From the NCBI RefSeq assembly GCF_037975245.1, contig NC_092572.1, positions 2,331,501-2,395,500 on the forward strand: 64,000 bases of DNA, written 5' to 3'. Both the position numbers and the translations under genes were made by a program. Below, piece by piece: positions 11,341 to 25,480 of the stretch (position 1 is its first letter; every line of letters begins with the position of its first letter). Source of the DNA: Apostichopus japonicus (taxonomy: Eukaryota > Echinodermata > Holothuroidea > Aspidochirotida > Stichopodidae). Under the pieces are notes generated by a model. The model saw only the letters and a program-made list of their open reading frames with translations, was not told the DNA's origin and searched no databases.

Positions 11341-11934
11341 ATGCCTGTTATAATGAGTATGTTGACATTATAAAACATGTTTTTAGTTGAAAACTTTATG
11401 ACCAGGTATACTCAACGAGGAAAGCCAGGTCCTGTAGAACAACGAAGCGAACCTTTCAAGTATATGGAAACAAAGAGTTGGTATCTAGAGTGGCCAACAA
11501 GATGAATAATTAAGCATTTGGAGAACTTTGTATAGTTAGAAAGGTTAAATATTTAGAACAGTTATCAATGATATACCTATAAAGGTTTCTAGTAGGAATG
11601 ACGTCACGATGCCCTGATTTCAGACGAAGGGTTTTAAACTTTTCATATGTTGTTTTCATCAAGGTTCATCAAGAGACCAGCCAATCCTCACGTGACATTA
11701 TTTCTCAAGGAAATTGTTTTTAGACAGTTTAATATGTCGAGAAATGTCATCATGCATGATACAGCCCAATGAAAGACGTATATTGTGGACCGGAATACCC
11801 TATGGTTAGGGTTAACGCCTAGAGTAAACCCTAACCCGAGAAATACTGCATCACTTGTAATATTATGCAATACCGTACTTCTTGAGGCAATGGAGCTTGC
11901 CACATTATAACTTGTCTTGAGAGATGAAAATAAA
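11341..11934 (+). other. TRIM 3' UTR with AATAAA at 11929-11934
   Basis: About 590 bases after the stop, ending in an AATAAA hexamer. No other feature seen. Confidence 0.5.
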
Positions 11935-12084
11935 AAACTTGAAAATGAACTTCAGGTCTTGGTGACGTGTCTTACGCAAACCGCTGACGTTACAGTCAAA
12001 CCTTCGTGACCTGTTTTTTTCCCTTCCTTATATATTTTGACTGTAACCAATATTAAAAGCGAGTGAATAGTGTGTTAAGTGTTC

Positions 12085-12087
<3 letters not shown>

Positions 12088-12152
<65 letters not shown>
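12088..12152. repeat. (AT)n microsatellite
   Basis: About 32 AT units without interruption. Confidence 0.97.
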
Positions 12153-12155
<3 letters not shown>

Positions 12156-12361
12156 CAACAAGCGTTATGCAGCTGAGGAGGAACTTACAGAACTTCGTGG
12201 TTCTGCACTGTCACCACACATTTGGTTCCTTGCTGGGACTATGTAAATATTGACTGTATATCATGTTATGCATTATTTTTAGTTTTGCCAACCTTTATGC
12301 TTAACATCTCCTTGTGCGAAAATGGTTACTGAATGGTACCGTGTTTTGATAAAAACTATTA

Positions 12362-12476
<115 letters not shown>

Positions 12477-12509
12477 AATACACATGTATATATTTGTATA
12501 AATACACAT

Positions 12510-14041
12510 GCATTTTCCTGATCCCTGGTTAAATATCGTAGTTTACCAGCAGTGTAACAACCATAACTGGTCTATACCAAGTTAATACAAGATCTAAGGT
12601 CGTTGCAGTCTAACTTTACATGTTGAAAGAATGCAGAACCGAGAGTTACTTAGCAATGTTAATAGTACACAGCCTTAGTTTACAGAATGGTTTCTGTAAT
12701 ATTTTGCATACGACGATAATAACTGTCGTATCATATGGTGATAGTCACGAAGTAGCTTTATGTTTTTACGATACAGACACAAGTCATCTGCTTATCGGAA
12801 ATCCATTAATGACATAATCCTTTCATTATTTTATTCTGATTTATAGGTAATGAAGAATCATGTAAGGTGCATTCTGAAATGATATGATTCCCACAATATA
12901 TGTTAACAGGAATATATTTGCCTGCCATTTGCTGTTGCGGCTGATCCTATGCACAATACAATTAAATATACCCTTACACAATACGAGAAGTCGCAAGCTA
13001 TGTATACGTTTCAAAATATATATCAATGTAAATTTATTTATGGTTCTTTTGTTTGAAATGAAATTAAAACTAGTTTTTCCCTCTGCTGGACATATCGTGC
13101 AAGTTCTTGAATGGAATAGTTGTTCTTGAAATAGTTTTACGATCTATTGTCAATATGATATTTCTCGATAAACGGGAACACAATGCCTAACGATGGCTGT
13201 CTTTGTTCTTCAAGAAATTGAATTCTCTCGTACACATACAATTGTGTTTTGCCCTTGAAATCTGTTCGATTCTATTCAAAGCCATTTGTAATAGTTCCAT
13301 TCATTATCCTTAACTTTATTCGTAGATTCAATAAAGGGCAAGAGAGGTACATCTTTACATTACATGTGTCGTTTCATCTCTTGTTTGGTTTTTCAACAAA
13401 GTGTTGCTTTATTGAATGATTTATTGCCATCAACCTAGCAACACGTAGAACAAGTCATGTACGACGTTTATAACGTACTATTTAAATACATAAATTTTTA
13501 TTTCTGATTAATAGAAACATTTATGAAGTTGAAAAATACTTCATCGAAAGTATCTTAATTAATGACTGAGTTTTGAAGACTTTCCAAATATATCTGCAAT
13601 GTAATGTTTGCGAAACTGACGTGGAAAGGGGATTTGTAGCAAGTACAATACAAACAAACAACGAACAATGAAAGAGTAAGATTCGTGACGGTTTCTTTAA
13701 CCTTCAATCTATTTTGTCCCAATGAATAACAAAATGGTGACTCTTTGTCTTGCTTTAACGAATGTTTACATACCTAATGTACACTAAAACTCAATATGTA
13801 TGCTGTTTACTCTGTGTCGTTGCCACAGGTCAAACAGTTCATTATGTCGTGTGTTGGCTAGAATTCAAATGCTAGCGTAACGATGGTAGTATGTTAAAAT
13901 GTGTAGACACATTCACAAAAAAGTGAGTAACGCTATGTTTCTGTCTGAGAAATGTTGTTCACATTTATTTTCTTTGGTGAACGATGTGGCTGCAAGTTAC
14001 TATGATTTTTTTTTTTATAATACTCAACAATTCTTTGCTCA
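12510..14041. other. Intergenic, AT-rich
   Basis: Short open frames only, none with coding character. No repeat structure recognised. Confidence 0.45.
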
Positions 14042-14083
14042 TAGTTTCATGTGTAAAAGGACAGTATACTGACAAGCCACACT

Positions 14084-14152
<69 letters not shown>

Positions 14153-14196
14153 TTTGATGTGGTTTATCAGTATACTGTCCTTGAAACATAAAACTA
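14042..14196. repeat. Inverted repeat around a (CA)n(TA)n tract
   Basis: AAGGACAGTATACTGA at 14057 is matched in reverse complement by TCAGTATACTGTCCTT ending at 14182. Pairing extends imperfectly outward to about 14042 and 14196. Between the arms are about 8 CA units (14083-14099) and about 26 TA units (14100-14150). The whole segment can fold into one long hairpin, like a small foldback transposon. No clear target-site duplication was found. Confidence 0.7.
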
Positions 14197-14436
14197 ACAT
14201 TGTAGCTGTAGAAAGTCTTTCTTCCCTACACAATGAATGTTTCTATGGTTGTGCGCCTAACAATAAAGGAAACCATCCGATAATGAAAATGAAAATGGTC
14301 AGGAATGGTCACAAGATGTCATATCAGCCAATCAGACGTAAGAATGAAAATGAAAGATGAAGGGTTTGCAAACTTGTGGTTGTTGTCTAGTACAATACGC
14401 GTTCATAAAGAGTCATATCATACCTGGACGTCCATC

Positions 14437-17400
14437 ATGAAGCACAACTTCTTATTCCAAAATTTCTTTCTCTCTTACCTTTTGATAATGGTTTCTTTGA
14501 CAAGCCTACTGCGTGTAACGGGTAAGTTAATTTATTTATGATATGGCTGCACGTTTCCTTTGTCTTTCTTTTCAATTTTAGATTTAGAGCTAAATGCCGT
14601 TTGAAACAAACACAGAAGGACAACAAACAGCTTTAGAAAACCCGTTTGCTTCCGAGCCTTTCCTGAAATATAAAACTTGAAGAGAACCTCTGCGACATAT
14701 TTCTTTCCTTTATTATATTATATTATATTATAGTATTGTATTATAGAGTTCATAAAGTTTTTCTATAAACTGTTCTTTTTATTGTAGCGAAGTGTCAACA
14801 TTTCATAATAGATCATATCAATTAAACTTATATTTGGTTTCATAATTGCAAGTACAAATTATGAAAATCACGATCATTTCTTTCAATAAACCTAGACTTG
14901 ATGTATCGTATGTATATCTGTTTTGGAATACTGATAGATTGAAGTTTGACGTAGAACTTTACAAAGTCTTAAATAATGACTAGACATACTGAGCCCATAC
15001 TGCTTACGTTGAGGTTTTATTTCACATGGTTGTATAGATGATATGTTCTGAGTGTTTGTCAAAAAGAAATGTCAATTTTAGACGTCAAAGATATACTCAT
15101 CCGATAGATTAGGTTTATATTTATTCCAAAGCGAAAGATTTTGCTAATAGCTACTTTTCATTTCTGTATAGATGTAGTCGAAAAGTTTAGAACTCCCATC
15201 ATCTCCAGGATTCATACTTGTTGCTCTCACGGTAGACCTGCCACTCTATTTAGCTTGAAGCATGACTTTAGACAGGTGATGAAATGAGAAATTAGAAGGA
15301 TAATTATTTCCATTATTTCTTGGATGCTATTCGAGCACTCTTTTCCACTGTCTTCGTTTTTAAATTCGTCTTTCCCCCATTTCCACTGATTTCAACAGAG
15401 ATTTCAGTAACTACTGTTAATCTTTAAAAAAAGAAATACTACAGTAAAAATTAGATCGTGCTGATAAATATGATATAAATCGGTAGCATGTGCTATAAGG
15501 ATTACAGTAAGAACTGAGAATATCTATAATACCAACAACTGCATCAAGCTGGATTTGTTGGGATTGCACGTGTCCTCATTTTTTACTGTAACCATAATAG
15601 CACATTCTACTGATTTAAGCGCAATCAAGCCAGTTTTTACTCTGGTGCAAATATTTAAAATTTACAGTAGTAACCGTGTTCTCTGTCTGTATCGGGTGTC
15701 GTTTCTTTCTTTTTCACTCCAGCAGTATCGGGAGATCTTAGTGCCTCTCTTGGCGCTACCATCCAGATGCGTTGCACTTGGCGTGATACTCAAAAACCAT
15801 TGATGATAATTTGGCGGCACAATGGTACAGTCATATTAAGTCAATCCATTTCTCGCCTACAAGAAGAGACAGACAGATATCTAGCGACACTGCACGAGAA
15901 CTCGTCCGTTGCCTCTCTTTACATTCATGGTGTAAAGTCTGAGGATAAAGGAGGGTATTCTTGTCATCCCGTAAATTCAGAGTCGGAAAAAGATATCTGC
16001 AATGTTCTGGTGATAGGTACGTTGTATGATACCTGTATATTATAACTTCTATAGCTGATCTCAATAGTAGATAAGCGTATATAAAGCGCTTGAATGGAAC
16101 TCATGTTGTTAAAAATTTTAAATTTCAGATGTATGCATATTGATATTTTATGGCTGCAGTTAGGATTTCCGGGTAACGGAATAGTTACAATATTAGTTCA
16201 TTGTAATATCGATTTTCGTCCACAGAATATCCCCGCGGGAATCCTGATTTTAGCGATACAGACGACCTTGCTACACAGGATGAGTTTGAACCAAAAAGTA
16301 CATCTAGCACACATGTACTTATCAATCAAACGGAGGACTGCGCTGTAGTTGCAAACGTCAATGTATCATTTTTCACCAAATCGTCAGACTTTCCAGGTTA
16401 GTATGAATTATCATATATAATAAAAATACTCGAGTTGTAAAGCTTCGTGGAATTAAGTGATGGCGTTTCAGGGGGACTTCATTTCATATTTTTTTTTCAA
16501 TCTTAAAGAACATATTCAAGTTTTACACACAGTCAAAAGCATTCTATCCTATATAAGGAACACCAATGTGAAAGTCATTTCGAATATAGCACTTCAAACA
16601 GTTAATATTATTTATATACTGAAGTACACACTTGTGAACGAAATATTTAGTTTATACAGAATGATACTTAACTTGAGCTATCTGAAGCATCGATTAACTG
16701 AAACTGAGAAGTAAGAAACTGTCAAGTGTTTACATTTTGTGTATGACGTTAGCTTTGTAGACGATAAATTCATTAGTTCATTCAACGAGTGGTATTCGAC
16801 GAGTTTATACTTTTTAAAGCATTTGAATGAAAGAATTGCAATAGCTCCTGGAGCACATTTTCATTTCTGGTACTGTTATTATTGCAGTGAAAACGACGCA
16901 AGTAACTCCGAAAATGGTCACAGGTAGTCTCGGTTCACATGGATCAACTTCCACACTAAGCCCTAACTCAACCAGTGTACATTGGATCTTTATCGTGATC
17001 ATTCTGTGCATTCTCGCAATCGTGGTTGTTGCTATGATTATAGCAGTCGCACGAAAAATACGTAAGTTTCCAGACAATCTTTAGGGACGGAAAACTGATC
17101 GTATCTCCTTATATCTCTTGAATAAGAGGTTATAATCTCAAGATTTGCAACGTGAACCGCGAAATAACAGCAAATTAGATTTGTTAACACTCCCAAACAA
17201 AGCATTGGGCGACAATGCGAACTCCATTGACACCAAGGTTTTACTTCATCTTCAGTGATATAGTTATGCAAGTCCTCATTTACGTAATGATAATTAATAT
17301 TCCATGGTGATTTAAGGACTTTCATATAAAGAAGTGTATTAAACCATTTTAAGCTTATCATAACATTTCCCATAAATATTCCTGAGTGTTATTGTGTATT

Positions 17401-20400
17401 ATTTAATGTTTCGTCTCAGAGATATGGGTTCCTTCACAATGACCTAATATAAGGCTTTTACATATATGCATGTTCATTGCATGAAAGGTTTAGAAAAAAA
17501 ATGTAGAAACACTCAATTTATTGGTCTGGTGTCATTTAACATCACAAATTTCATTTTCAGTCCTATGTGGATTAAAGTTACTTAAAAGATTAAGCCATAT
17601 AAAGTAATGCTATGTGAGCTTTATCAAATCTCGATAATATTATAACAGGAAAGTACAATACAGAGAAAACAATACACATATGCTGTAAAATATCACATGA
17701 TCCAACTAGTTTGTGTTCATATCCTCAACACAAATGTTTTGATATCCATATGGTGCCATAGTAGTTGGGTAGTATTGGGAAATTAGCTATTAAAAAATAA
17801 CTTAGTAACAATTTCAATCTATCATTTCATCTTAACAGTAGTTTGAGATTATAAGATGTTTAAAAAGAATGGTCTCTTTCATGATGATAGGTAGGAATTA
17901 AGGGTTGATTTTTTGCTATTTGTTCTGTGCAATTATTGTTTATTACCAAACCGGAAAATTGTCCTGACTTAATGACTCATCATTTCATTTTATTTATTTC
18001 AACTGAGCAAATTCGGCATGTTATACAATGAACGAGATATCCCGCATAGTGTGCAAATTTCTACAAACGTCCTTGCTGTATACTCTTCAAACTTACTTAC
18101 GTTCTTACAATTATTTGGGAAATGTTTACTTGATATAGTAATAAACATATATCAGAAAATGATGGTCAAAAGTAACAAGAGATGTTTATCTTTATTTGTG
18201 TTATCGTAGTTATCCATCCCAAATTAGCATAATCATCATGTAAACGCCCATGTCGCAAGACTGACTGCTTCCCACCATAAACATTGGTCATACGTCAGCC
18301 AATCAAAGCAAAGTGAGTTATACTAATTCTGTAGAAAAAACAACGCGGAAATATCATCAGATTATTTTCAATGGTAAATTATTCACAAATTAGACCCTTT
18401 TAAGTTATATTTGAAAACAGGTGTATAGAATTAAGAAGTAATATAATAGAATGTCCTAGGATTACCGCCTTACATAATTTATGTTACACTACTTTCAGAC
18501 TGAAATCACAGCACACATCTATGGTTATGCGAAATGAAGTTATAAATGATGGGGAGAGTGGAAAATGAACACATCAGTTTCGTGAAAGAAAGAAATATGA
18601 AATTGTCCTTTTTAAGACATGTGAAACTGAAAACAATTGAGCAGAAGAGAAATCCTTAGTTTAAATTGCTTTCGTAGACCTGCTGACGTTGTTAAGCATT
18701 ACAATAAGTAATAACTTTATCTTTCACTTTTCCTTTGACAGGCTCTCCTGCGCAGTCACAGTCCTCAAATTTAATCACAATGTCGTAAGAATAAACAGTT
18801 TTCATTCCATTCATGTCCAGTTTTCAATAAGTTAAATCACACAATGGTATGAATAGACGGGACAAAATAGAAATTATTAATAACTTACAAAGGCAAATCA
18901 CAAAAGGAAGGAAAAAGTTATCACATTTGTAATGCACACTCTTCTCTGTTGGTACTTGATGCCTCTAACTTGTCGGGACAATATCAAAACTGTTGTTGGT
19001 GCGTTTCATGGAAATGCGTAAAAGGACACACATATCGTGGCATGAACCTTTTTGAACAGGCTATAGATGGATAAAAAATACATGAATAAGGTTTTGGTTG
19101 AAAGTTCGTTGAATGTGACTCCCATCTACGAATCCTATGTACGTGTGTTTGTGAGTGTTGGTTGGGGCCTTTCCCGAAAAACGAAACAAAGCTAGAGAAT
19201 AAATGGCGTATTCTAATGCAGATTAGACTATAATACAGGACTAAAAAACATCTAAACTCACGCTTTGCTAAAAAATAGTTTTGGATTCTGCAATAAAATC
19301 TTTCGGGCTTTTGCGCACGGAACTAAAAACATCAGCAAATTGCATCTTCGCGTTCGACTAAAACGCTGGTGGAACTCATTGCAATTTATATAACAAAAAC
19401 AAGTTTCTTTGGAAATCAAACAAATACAAACGCTTCATTATGGCACCCTTAGGAATACATGGCTCTGCTGATCATTTAGCCAAATGCACAAACAAATACC
19501 TATTTTCTTTTGTAATTTTGAAGAAACCGTTCGTTGCCCTCTGTCCCGGTCAAACTCATTCGTTCATCAACTTCGCGTTACTCTGGTGACCAAGGTAATG
19601 GCATTTTAAGAAGTTTAAGAAGTTTTGTATAACTTGATTCCCTTTTACTGAGAACCATATCAGAACAAACTACATTTTGTTATGTTACTATGTGCAGTAC
19701 CGTAACGTAAAGCAGTTCTCTCAAAATACTTCAACTATGATTAAAATCCTTTATCAATATCCAAGTTGAGAATCATCATCAGTTTTTTAAGCATTGTTAA
19801 ACTAGATTAGTCGCACTGATCTTGATAATTATGTCATGGTCATTTATGATACTTTAAATAAAGAGATAGAGGAGATACCTAATGTGCTTCAACGACTTAT
19901 ATAAACACACAGTTAAGAAAGCTTTGAAAATCCTCATTAGTTCAAGCAATAATTTTTACTTACTTAATTGGTTTCTTCACAAGCATATGTGAGGTTCTTA
20001 AATTCATATAGAGTTGTTTGTACCTTGCAGGTATTTACAATGCTATCCGAGAAAATGTCAAAAAGAATCACAAGACAACTATATTGGAGATAGCGCTTGA
20101 AGACATAACCTTCGATGTGCAAATCGGGAAAGGAGAAAAAGTTCAGTCTTGGCGAGGAACCTTCACTCACCCTAAGAATGGAGTAGTCACTGCAATGATC
20201 TCGTCAGCAAGTGGTAGCCTATATATTTCATATATTTTGTGTGTTTTGTGTTTATTCTGCTAGACTAACCTATCGAATACTGTATATCATAGTTTCCAAT
20301 GTCCGACATACAATGACATTTTAACATACAACCATACCAAAGGTGAGTTATTTCATTATATTTCAACTGCCACATATTGCTTAACATAGGTCGCGTAACT

Positions 20401-23400
20401 GACTATGCAATCAAAGAGAAACACTGTTGAAAAGATGATCAATTAGTTCACTTTACAGTAAGAAAACACAATCTAGAACTTTAGCGATATTTAAAACCTA
20501 TTGACATAAACATTTATATGGTTAATATAATTCTTATTTGTTAGTTACAACACCAATCTCACATTGGTATATGTTTAATTTCCAATGGAATGGATATGCC
20601 GTCGTCTTCAGTTTTTTGATGAGTTACATTACATTGCCTACATTACAATGTGTTACATTGAGTTACATTACCCTGCATACAGATTCGTCTAGTTTGATAG
20701 GGCACAAATGATGCAAAATGTTGCAAAAATATTGCAAAACTTAAATGCCACCACGCATAGTATTTCTATCATAAATTGGTAAATTTTGAATAACTTTTAT
20801 ATGCTCCTTTGAACTAAATAAACCTTCTAGGACAGAGGGAGGTTGCCCTAAGCAACAATCTATGTTTATCCAATCTCAATATTCCAGATACTAACGAGCT
20901 TCGTCTTTACACCGAGTGGTTCCGTTACGTCAGCAATATCGTTACGATACCTGCAGAGAGCGACAACATTGTGTTGATATACGGATTGTGCCTGGATATA
21001 GGTACGTCTAGAAGGAACGTTTTGATTGGTTTAACGTGGTAAAAGCTGTTTTATGTATTCATAATAAATCATTTTATACATTTACATTTGTTACGATGAG
21101 GTGTGATGAGAAAAGTACTTTACAATACATTTTCATTTCGCGTTTGGATTGGTGTAACAAATAAAACATTTATATTATCAAAGAGGAAGTAAAACCACGG
21201 GAACAAGTCAGCATAGCAGGAGAGTACATGAAGCTGTTGTTGGTTTGTGTCAACATACACTCGTTTAGAAAATTGATTGAAGACGAGACACTTCAGTAAA
21301 AGCATGAGACCGAATCGGGGGGGGAGGGGGTGGGTGGGTGAGGAGGGGGCTAACAACTCATTGTAACCTCGGAACAGAGTAAGAATAAAGTCTGTTAATC
21401 ACTCATATTCAGTACTTCCATTATACCTTTACACCCTTAATTATCTCATCATAAGTTTGCTCCATCCATTAAAAAGAGTTATAAGTTGTCGATACATGGT
21501 GATACGATTGTATGAACTAATTACGTCACATGGTACGACCAATATGAAACAACAATTCAAATTTTTCTTCTCCTTCTCTTTACCTTGAAAAGACAACATT
21601 TTTCTGGTCAAAGAATACTTGAGCTGTGGATCCCTGGCTGATCATCTTAATGCTGATCGCTCAATGAACATGAAATATACCGACTTGATGAAGGAGTCTA
21701 GGAGGTCAAAGTTCATTTCATTTACGATGGATATCATTCGTGGCATGAACTTTCTTAATTCTAACGGGGTGCGTTTTTTGTTGTGTGTTTTTTTTTTGTC
21801 GTTGAAGTATACAAACATAAATCTGGAATCAGTGTTGTAGGACTACAGCTAAATTGAACAATGGTATGAATAATCTGTCACTTATTCACACTTATATGGC
21901 GATAACACAGGACGGTACTAATTACAAATATATTAAATATATTACACTGTTGTTATTTCTCTTTTTTCAACACTGTTGTTCTATTGCGTTTATGTTGAGC
22001 TCATTTGGTTTACCATTGATGCATGTTAAGTGGTTGATGTGCTTCCTCTCAGTGATGTAAACATTACCATAGCACATCACATCAATAAATTATTTTAAGA
22101 ATTGGACACATGAAAAGTGCTGACCAGTACTCTATTTTACAATCGTAAACATCTGCTGCTATTTTAAGGTTTGTTTAACTTACCTTTCCTTCACCAACGT
22201 TTGAATCACCTTGCCATCATGCCTCTTATCATACTTTTTTTTTTTCAGTGGGCTCATCCGGGGCTGTGTTCTTCAAAAATATTATTAAGTGCCGACCAGA
22301 CGTGCAAGCTTTACGATTTTTGTACATTTGATGATGTGAAAACAAAAGTTTCGGCAATAATTGAAAAGGTTTGTACGTTTGAAGTTCTTTACTTTATAAA
22401 CTATAATGTTCAACAATTAAAAAAAAAACTAAAAGCTAAAAACGTAACACCGTAAGTTGTTTATTTGCCGAGAGAGTTGTAGACAAATCGCGCTGGTGTT
22501 GTGTTTGCAGTTTCTGACCCATTCAGGTATAGGTTTCGCATTTCACCGATACTGATTATTTATCATGATTACCAGTAAATGTTAACGCTAAAGGAAGATC
22601 TATATTGAGTAATAATTCTGATAAGCAATATTTAATAACCTTTCATATGAAATCAATTCTTATAACAGAGAGTGACAAAACTTGAGTGGATTGTGCCGCC
22701 GGAGACCTTGTGTTACAGAGAATACAACTACTATAGTGATGTATGGACAGTTGGTACAGTCATTTGGGAGATATTCTCAATGGGTGAATATTTTGAGTTA
22801 CATTAGAATAATAATAGTTCATTATATTAACAACTTGAATCAAAGTATAGATCATTCGTTTATAGACTACACGTTAATGTTCGTTTAGTTCCTTTAGTTC
22901 ACTGACGGGGATCTTCCATCTAAGGGAGGCCTACATTAGCGAATGTCGTTATTTAAAATTTGTTCAACGGTGTATCAGGATCTTACATACACAAACTTGA
23001 TTCTTAACATATAAACATAACCTTTTTGTTACAAATCATAACACAGGAATCCCGCCTGATGAGGTACAGCCTACTCTTTTAAACGCTTCTGCTGAGAAAG
23101 TCCCTTCCCGGATGTCATTTATGGGGAATACAAAAGATTTGCCACCAAAGCCTGCGCAGTGCCCGTATGTAGTGTGAGTATGACAGAATCGTTTTCGGGA
23201 AAGTGTTAACACTTTCACGACACTGAACAAGTTAACATGTGAAAGTTGAATTTGTCAAAAGGTGTTGAAAGGGTGGAGGATGGGTGGGGAATAGGGAAAC
23301 TTGTATATTAGGACATACAATCCGTAGGATAGATGACTTATTGAGAAATCATAGGTTTTCGGACATCTTTTAAGTTGATCTTTACTGTTAAGATTGATTT

Positions 23401-24291
23401 AATTTGATTTTCAAACAGATATAAGGCGATCACCCTTTGTTGGTCACGCGATCCTTTGACTCGTCCTTCCTTTCGAGATTTGACGGAATATCTGGAGAGC
23501 GCTCTATCAGTTCACAACCTAACCACACGTGTTGAAAAGGTAAGGGTTAGTTTACAAGCAAATAGCATACATGTGTAGTCGAGCAATGATCTTTATCAAA
23601 ACAGACAAACTAAAGAGACTGAATTCTTACTTATTCAAGTTTTTAATCATGTGAAGAACAGAATTAAATTCTGATTTTCTTTCCTCATAATATAAAATTA
23701 CATGTGTACAAGGATAATTTAAATGAACGTTAACTATCTCAACTTGGTGCAACAACTATTAACTGTGACAATACTAACGTTTTATCAAGACATAGGAAAT
23801 AACAACAGGCTCAACAAATGTTAATTCCATTATTGTAGATATTGTCACGTAATCATGTCCTGATTTTCCAACATTGTTATGTGGATATTACCAGTCATAT
23901 GTGATACGATTCATCTTTCTTCAGAATGGAGGGTAAACCGTCCATGCATAGAGATATTCATGGAAAAAAAGTCGACTTTCTTTCGTGATTACAACATACT
24001 AACAATTTGGATGAATCTAGAATAACAGAAGCATTTATTCATTTGTTATATTTTCATCGGGCCGAAGTCAATGCTATCAATCTTGATACTTGTAACATAA
24101 TATCACTTCTTATTAATATATTGGCCTACATTGATTTGATTTATCTCTTTTAACCCGGTTTAAATAATTTTCCACAGAAAACAGAAGAAAAATACCTATC
24201 TCCAGACGATCCGGTGTTAATTGACTGTTTGAGGAAAACCGATACAAAGTCTTCTGACGACTGTGCCTTCACAACCATGACAACTGTTTAA
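14437..24291 (+). CDS. Ig-domain receptor with a catalytically dead tyrosine-kinase fold (12 exons, 615 aa)
   Basis: Exons: 14437-14521, 15726-16016, 16226-16396, 16888-17061, 20031-20213, 20831-21001, 21593-21768, 22249-22368, 22669-22783, 23047-23173, 23419-23539, 24178-24291. They total 1848 nt, every junction has GT..AG and a matching phase, and no stop occurs before TAA. Residues 1-28 form a signal peptide. 29-125 is an Ig domain (C45, W58, D102-x-G-x-Y-x-C108). 126-214 is a Thr/Ser-rich stalk, 215-237 a membrane span, and about 258-575 a receptor-tyrosine-kinase fold with IGKG at 272-275, a hinge EYLSCGSL, GMNFL, SDVWTVGTVIWEIFSMG and CWSRDPLTRPSF. Catalytic residues are missing: the beta-3 Lys position is Met296, HRD reads HPG (420-422), the catalytic-loop Asn is Lys427, DFG reads DFC (440-442) and APE reads PPE. 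Predicted plasma-membrane pseudokinase receptor. Exon 2 could start 3 nt earlier. I saw no AATAAA within 430 nt of the stop. Confidence 0.88.
14700..14735. repeat. (TTATA)n microsatellite
   Basis: Short run of TTATATTA units in intron 1 of the pseudokinase receptor gene. Confidence 0.7.
15726..16016 (+). CDS. Exon 2: Ig domain of the pseudokinase receptor
   Basis: One exon carries a whole Ig domain with phase 1 at both ends. MRCTW gives the strand-B Cys45, IIWRHNG the core Trp58, and SEDKGGYSC the strand-F motif with Cys108. An extra C120 lies near the end. The acceptor tract is TTTCTTTTTCACTCCAG, followed by a second CAG that gives a one-residue alternative. Phase 1-1 symmetry is typical of extracellular modules that are shuffled between genes. 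Confidence 0.9.
16888..17061 (+). CDS. Exon 4: membrane span of the pseudokinase receptor
   Basis: After ATTATTGCAG the exon encodes a Ser/Thr-rich stalk end, then about 23 hydrophobic residues (Trp215 to Ala237) and the basic stop-transfer ARKI. The donor is GTAAGT. The next coding exon in phase is 3 kb away at 20031. Confidence 0.88.
17062..20030 (+). other. Intron 4 of the pseudokinase receptor gene
   Basis: About 3 kb between the membrane-span exon and the first kinase-fold exon. No further exon with splice sites and a compatible phase was recognised, and no mobile element. Confidence 0.6.
22249..22368 (+). CDS. Exon 8: degenerate catalytic loop and DFG region
   Basis: Forty codons after TTTTTTTTTTCAG. 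The reading WAHPGLCSSKILL aligns with the family's V-H-R-D-L-A-A-R-N-I-L-L, and CKLYDFC with the C-K-x-x-D-F-G segment. The proton-acceptor Asp, the Mg-binding Asn and the DFG Gly are replaced. The DFG Asp (D440) is kept. Confidence 0.88.
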
Positions 24292-25480
24292 AGTACACTG
24301 CGAAACGCAAAAGACTACTGTTTAACAAAACTGTAATACTTTTCTGATCAATTAGTTTACTAAATATGTAATTTACAATGACTGACCACCATCTGAGTAA
24401 CATGTGCGTGTTTGATGTCTACTAATGGAGCCATCAGTAATTATTGAAATACATGTAGATACATGCATTTCGATGCAGAGGATTGTGTACGCTTTGAAAG
24501 TGATGTAAGTTATGATATAGCGCTGTCTTTACCAATATATGAACGCCCCAAGGATACAACATCGCAAGTGTGAGCACCGATACTCGAAGAACGTTTTACT
24601 ACTTGCACAGAGTTCATGATTTGATGGTCTTAACCGTTACTTTTAATCCATTGTGAAGTCTTTAAATTGAAGTCAGACAAAAGTGGTAATTTTATTTGGA
24701 ATAATTACTTTTTCTTAGCTTATACATAAAAATATCATATTATTTACGTTTGCTTTATCTACTTCTTCTCTTATCTCAAAATGCACATGATATCGTCTTA
24801 ATAATTAAGATTTTGATTTTTTATTCACTTGAAGCAGTCAACAGGCGTTTAGTAATATGCAGAACACACTTTTAAGTATTGTTAATCTTTGCCATCTCTT
24901 TAAAGAGATAACAAAAAATTGAAAATTTGTGTAAAAAGACTAAGTATTCTCACCCTTGAGCTGAAAATCTCCTAATATCAGAAGCTTGAATACAATAGGG
25001 GATTCATTGATTTCATGAAAATGTTTTACATAAAAAGTATTTCTTTAATGGCAAAAATTTATTTCATTCTATGAATAACTGAATTATGACATCATTCACT
25101 CTGCGGTTGCCGAAAACATTTACAAAATTGCAGCAAATTTGAAAAATCATACCAACGTCATACAAAATGCTTAGAGGATGGGAATTGGTGATAAGTAGAC
25201 AGCAAATGTAAACAGCTATCCTTGAAATTTGATCAAGAGCTTCAAACTTGCTCGTGCATTTATTTCTATGATATAAAAGATTTAAAAATTAAGCGAAACT
25301 TCGCTTTCTTGATGATCACAGTTTAAACTTTAACGAAATTAATTCTAGAATTTAAAATATTACAAACGAGTACCTGGTTATCAATATATGATGAAACACT
25401 GATAAGTATGTCGTTCAAATTGATTGCCGCACGCAATAGTTGAGTTCATCCATACAGGAGTCGTATCGAATTTGTATAAC
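24292..25480. other. 3' flank of the pseudokinase receptor gene
   Basis: Very AT-rich; presumably 3' UTR then intergenic. A perfect 14-base palindrome TCTCTTTAAAGAGA lies near 24896. Nothing else recognised. Confidence 0.4.
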
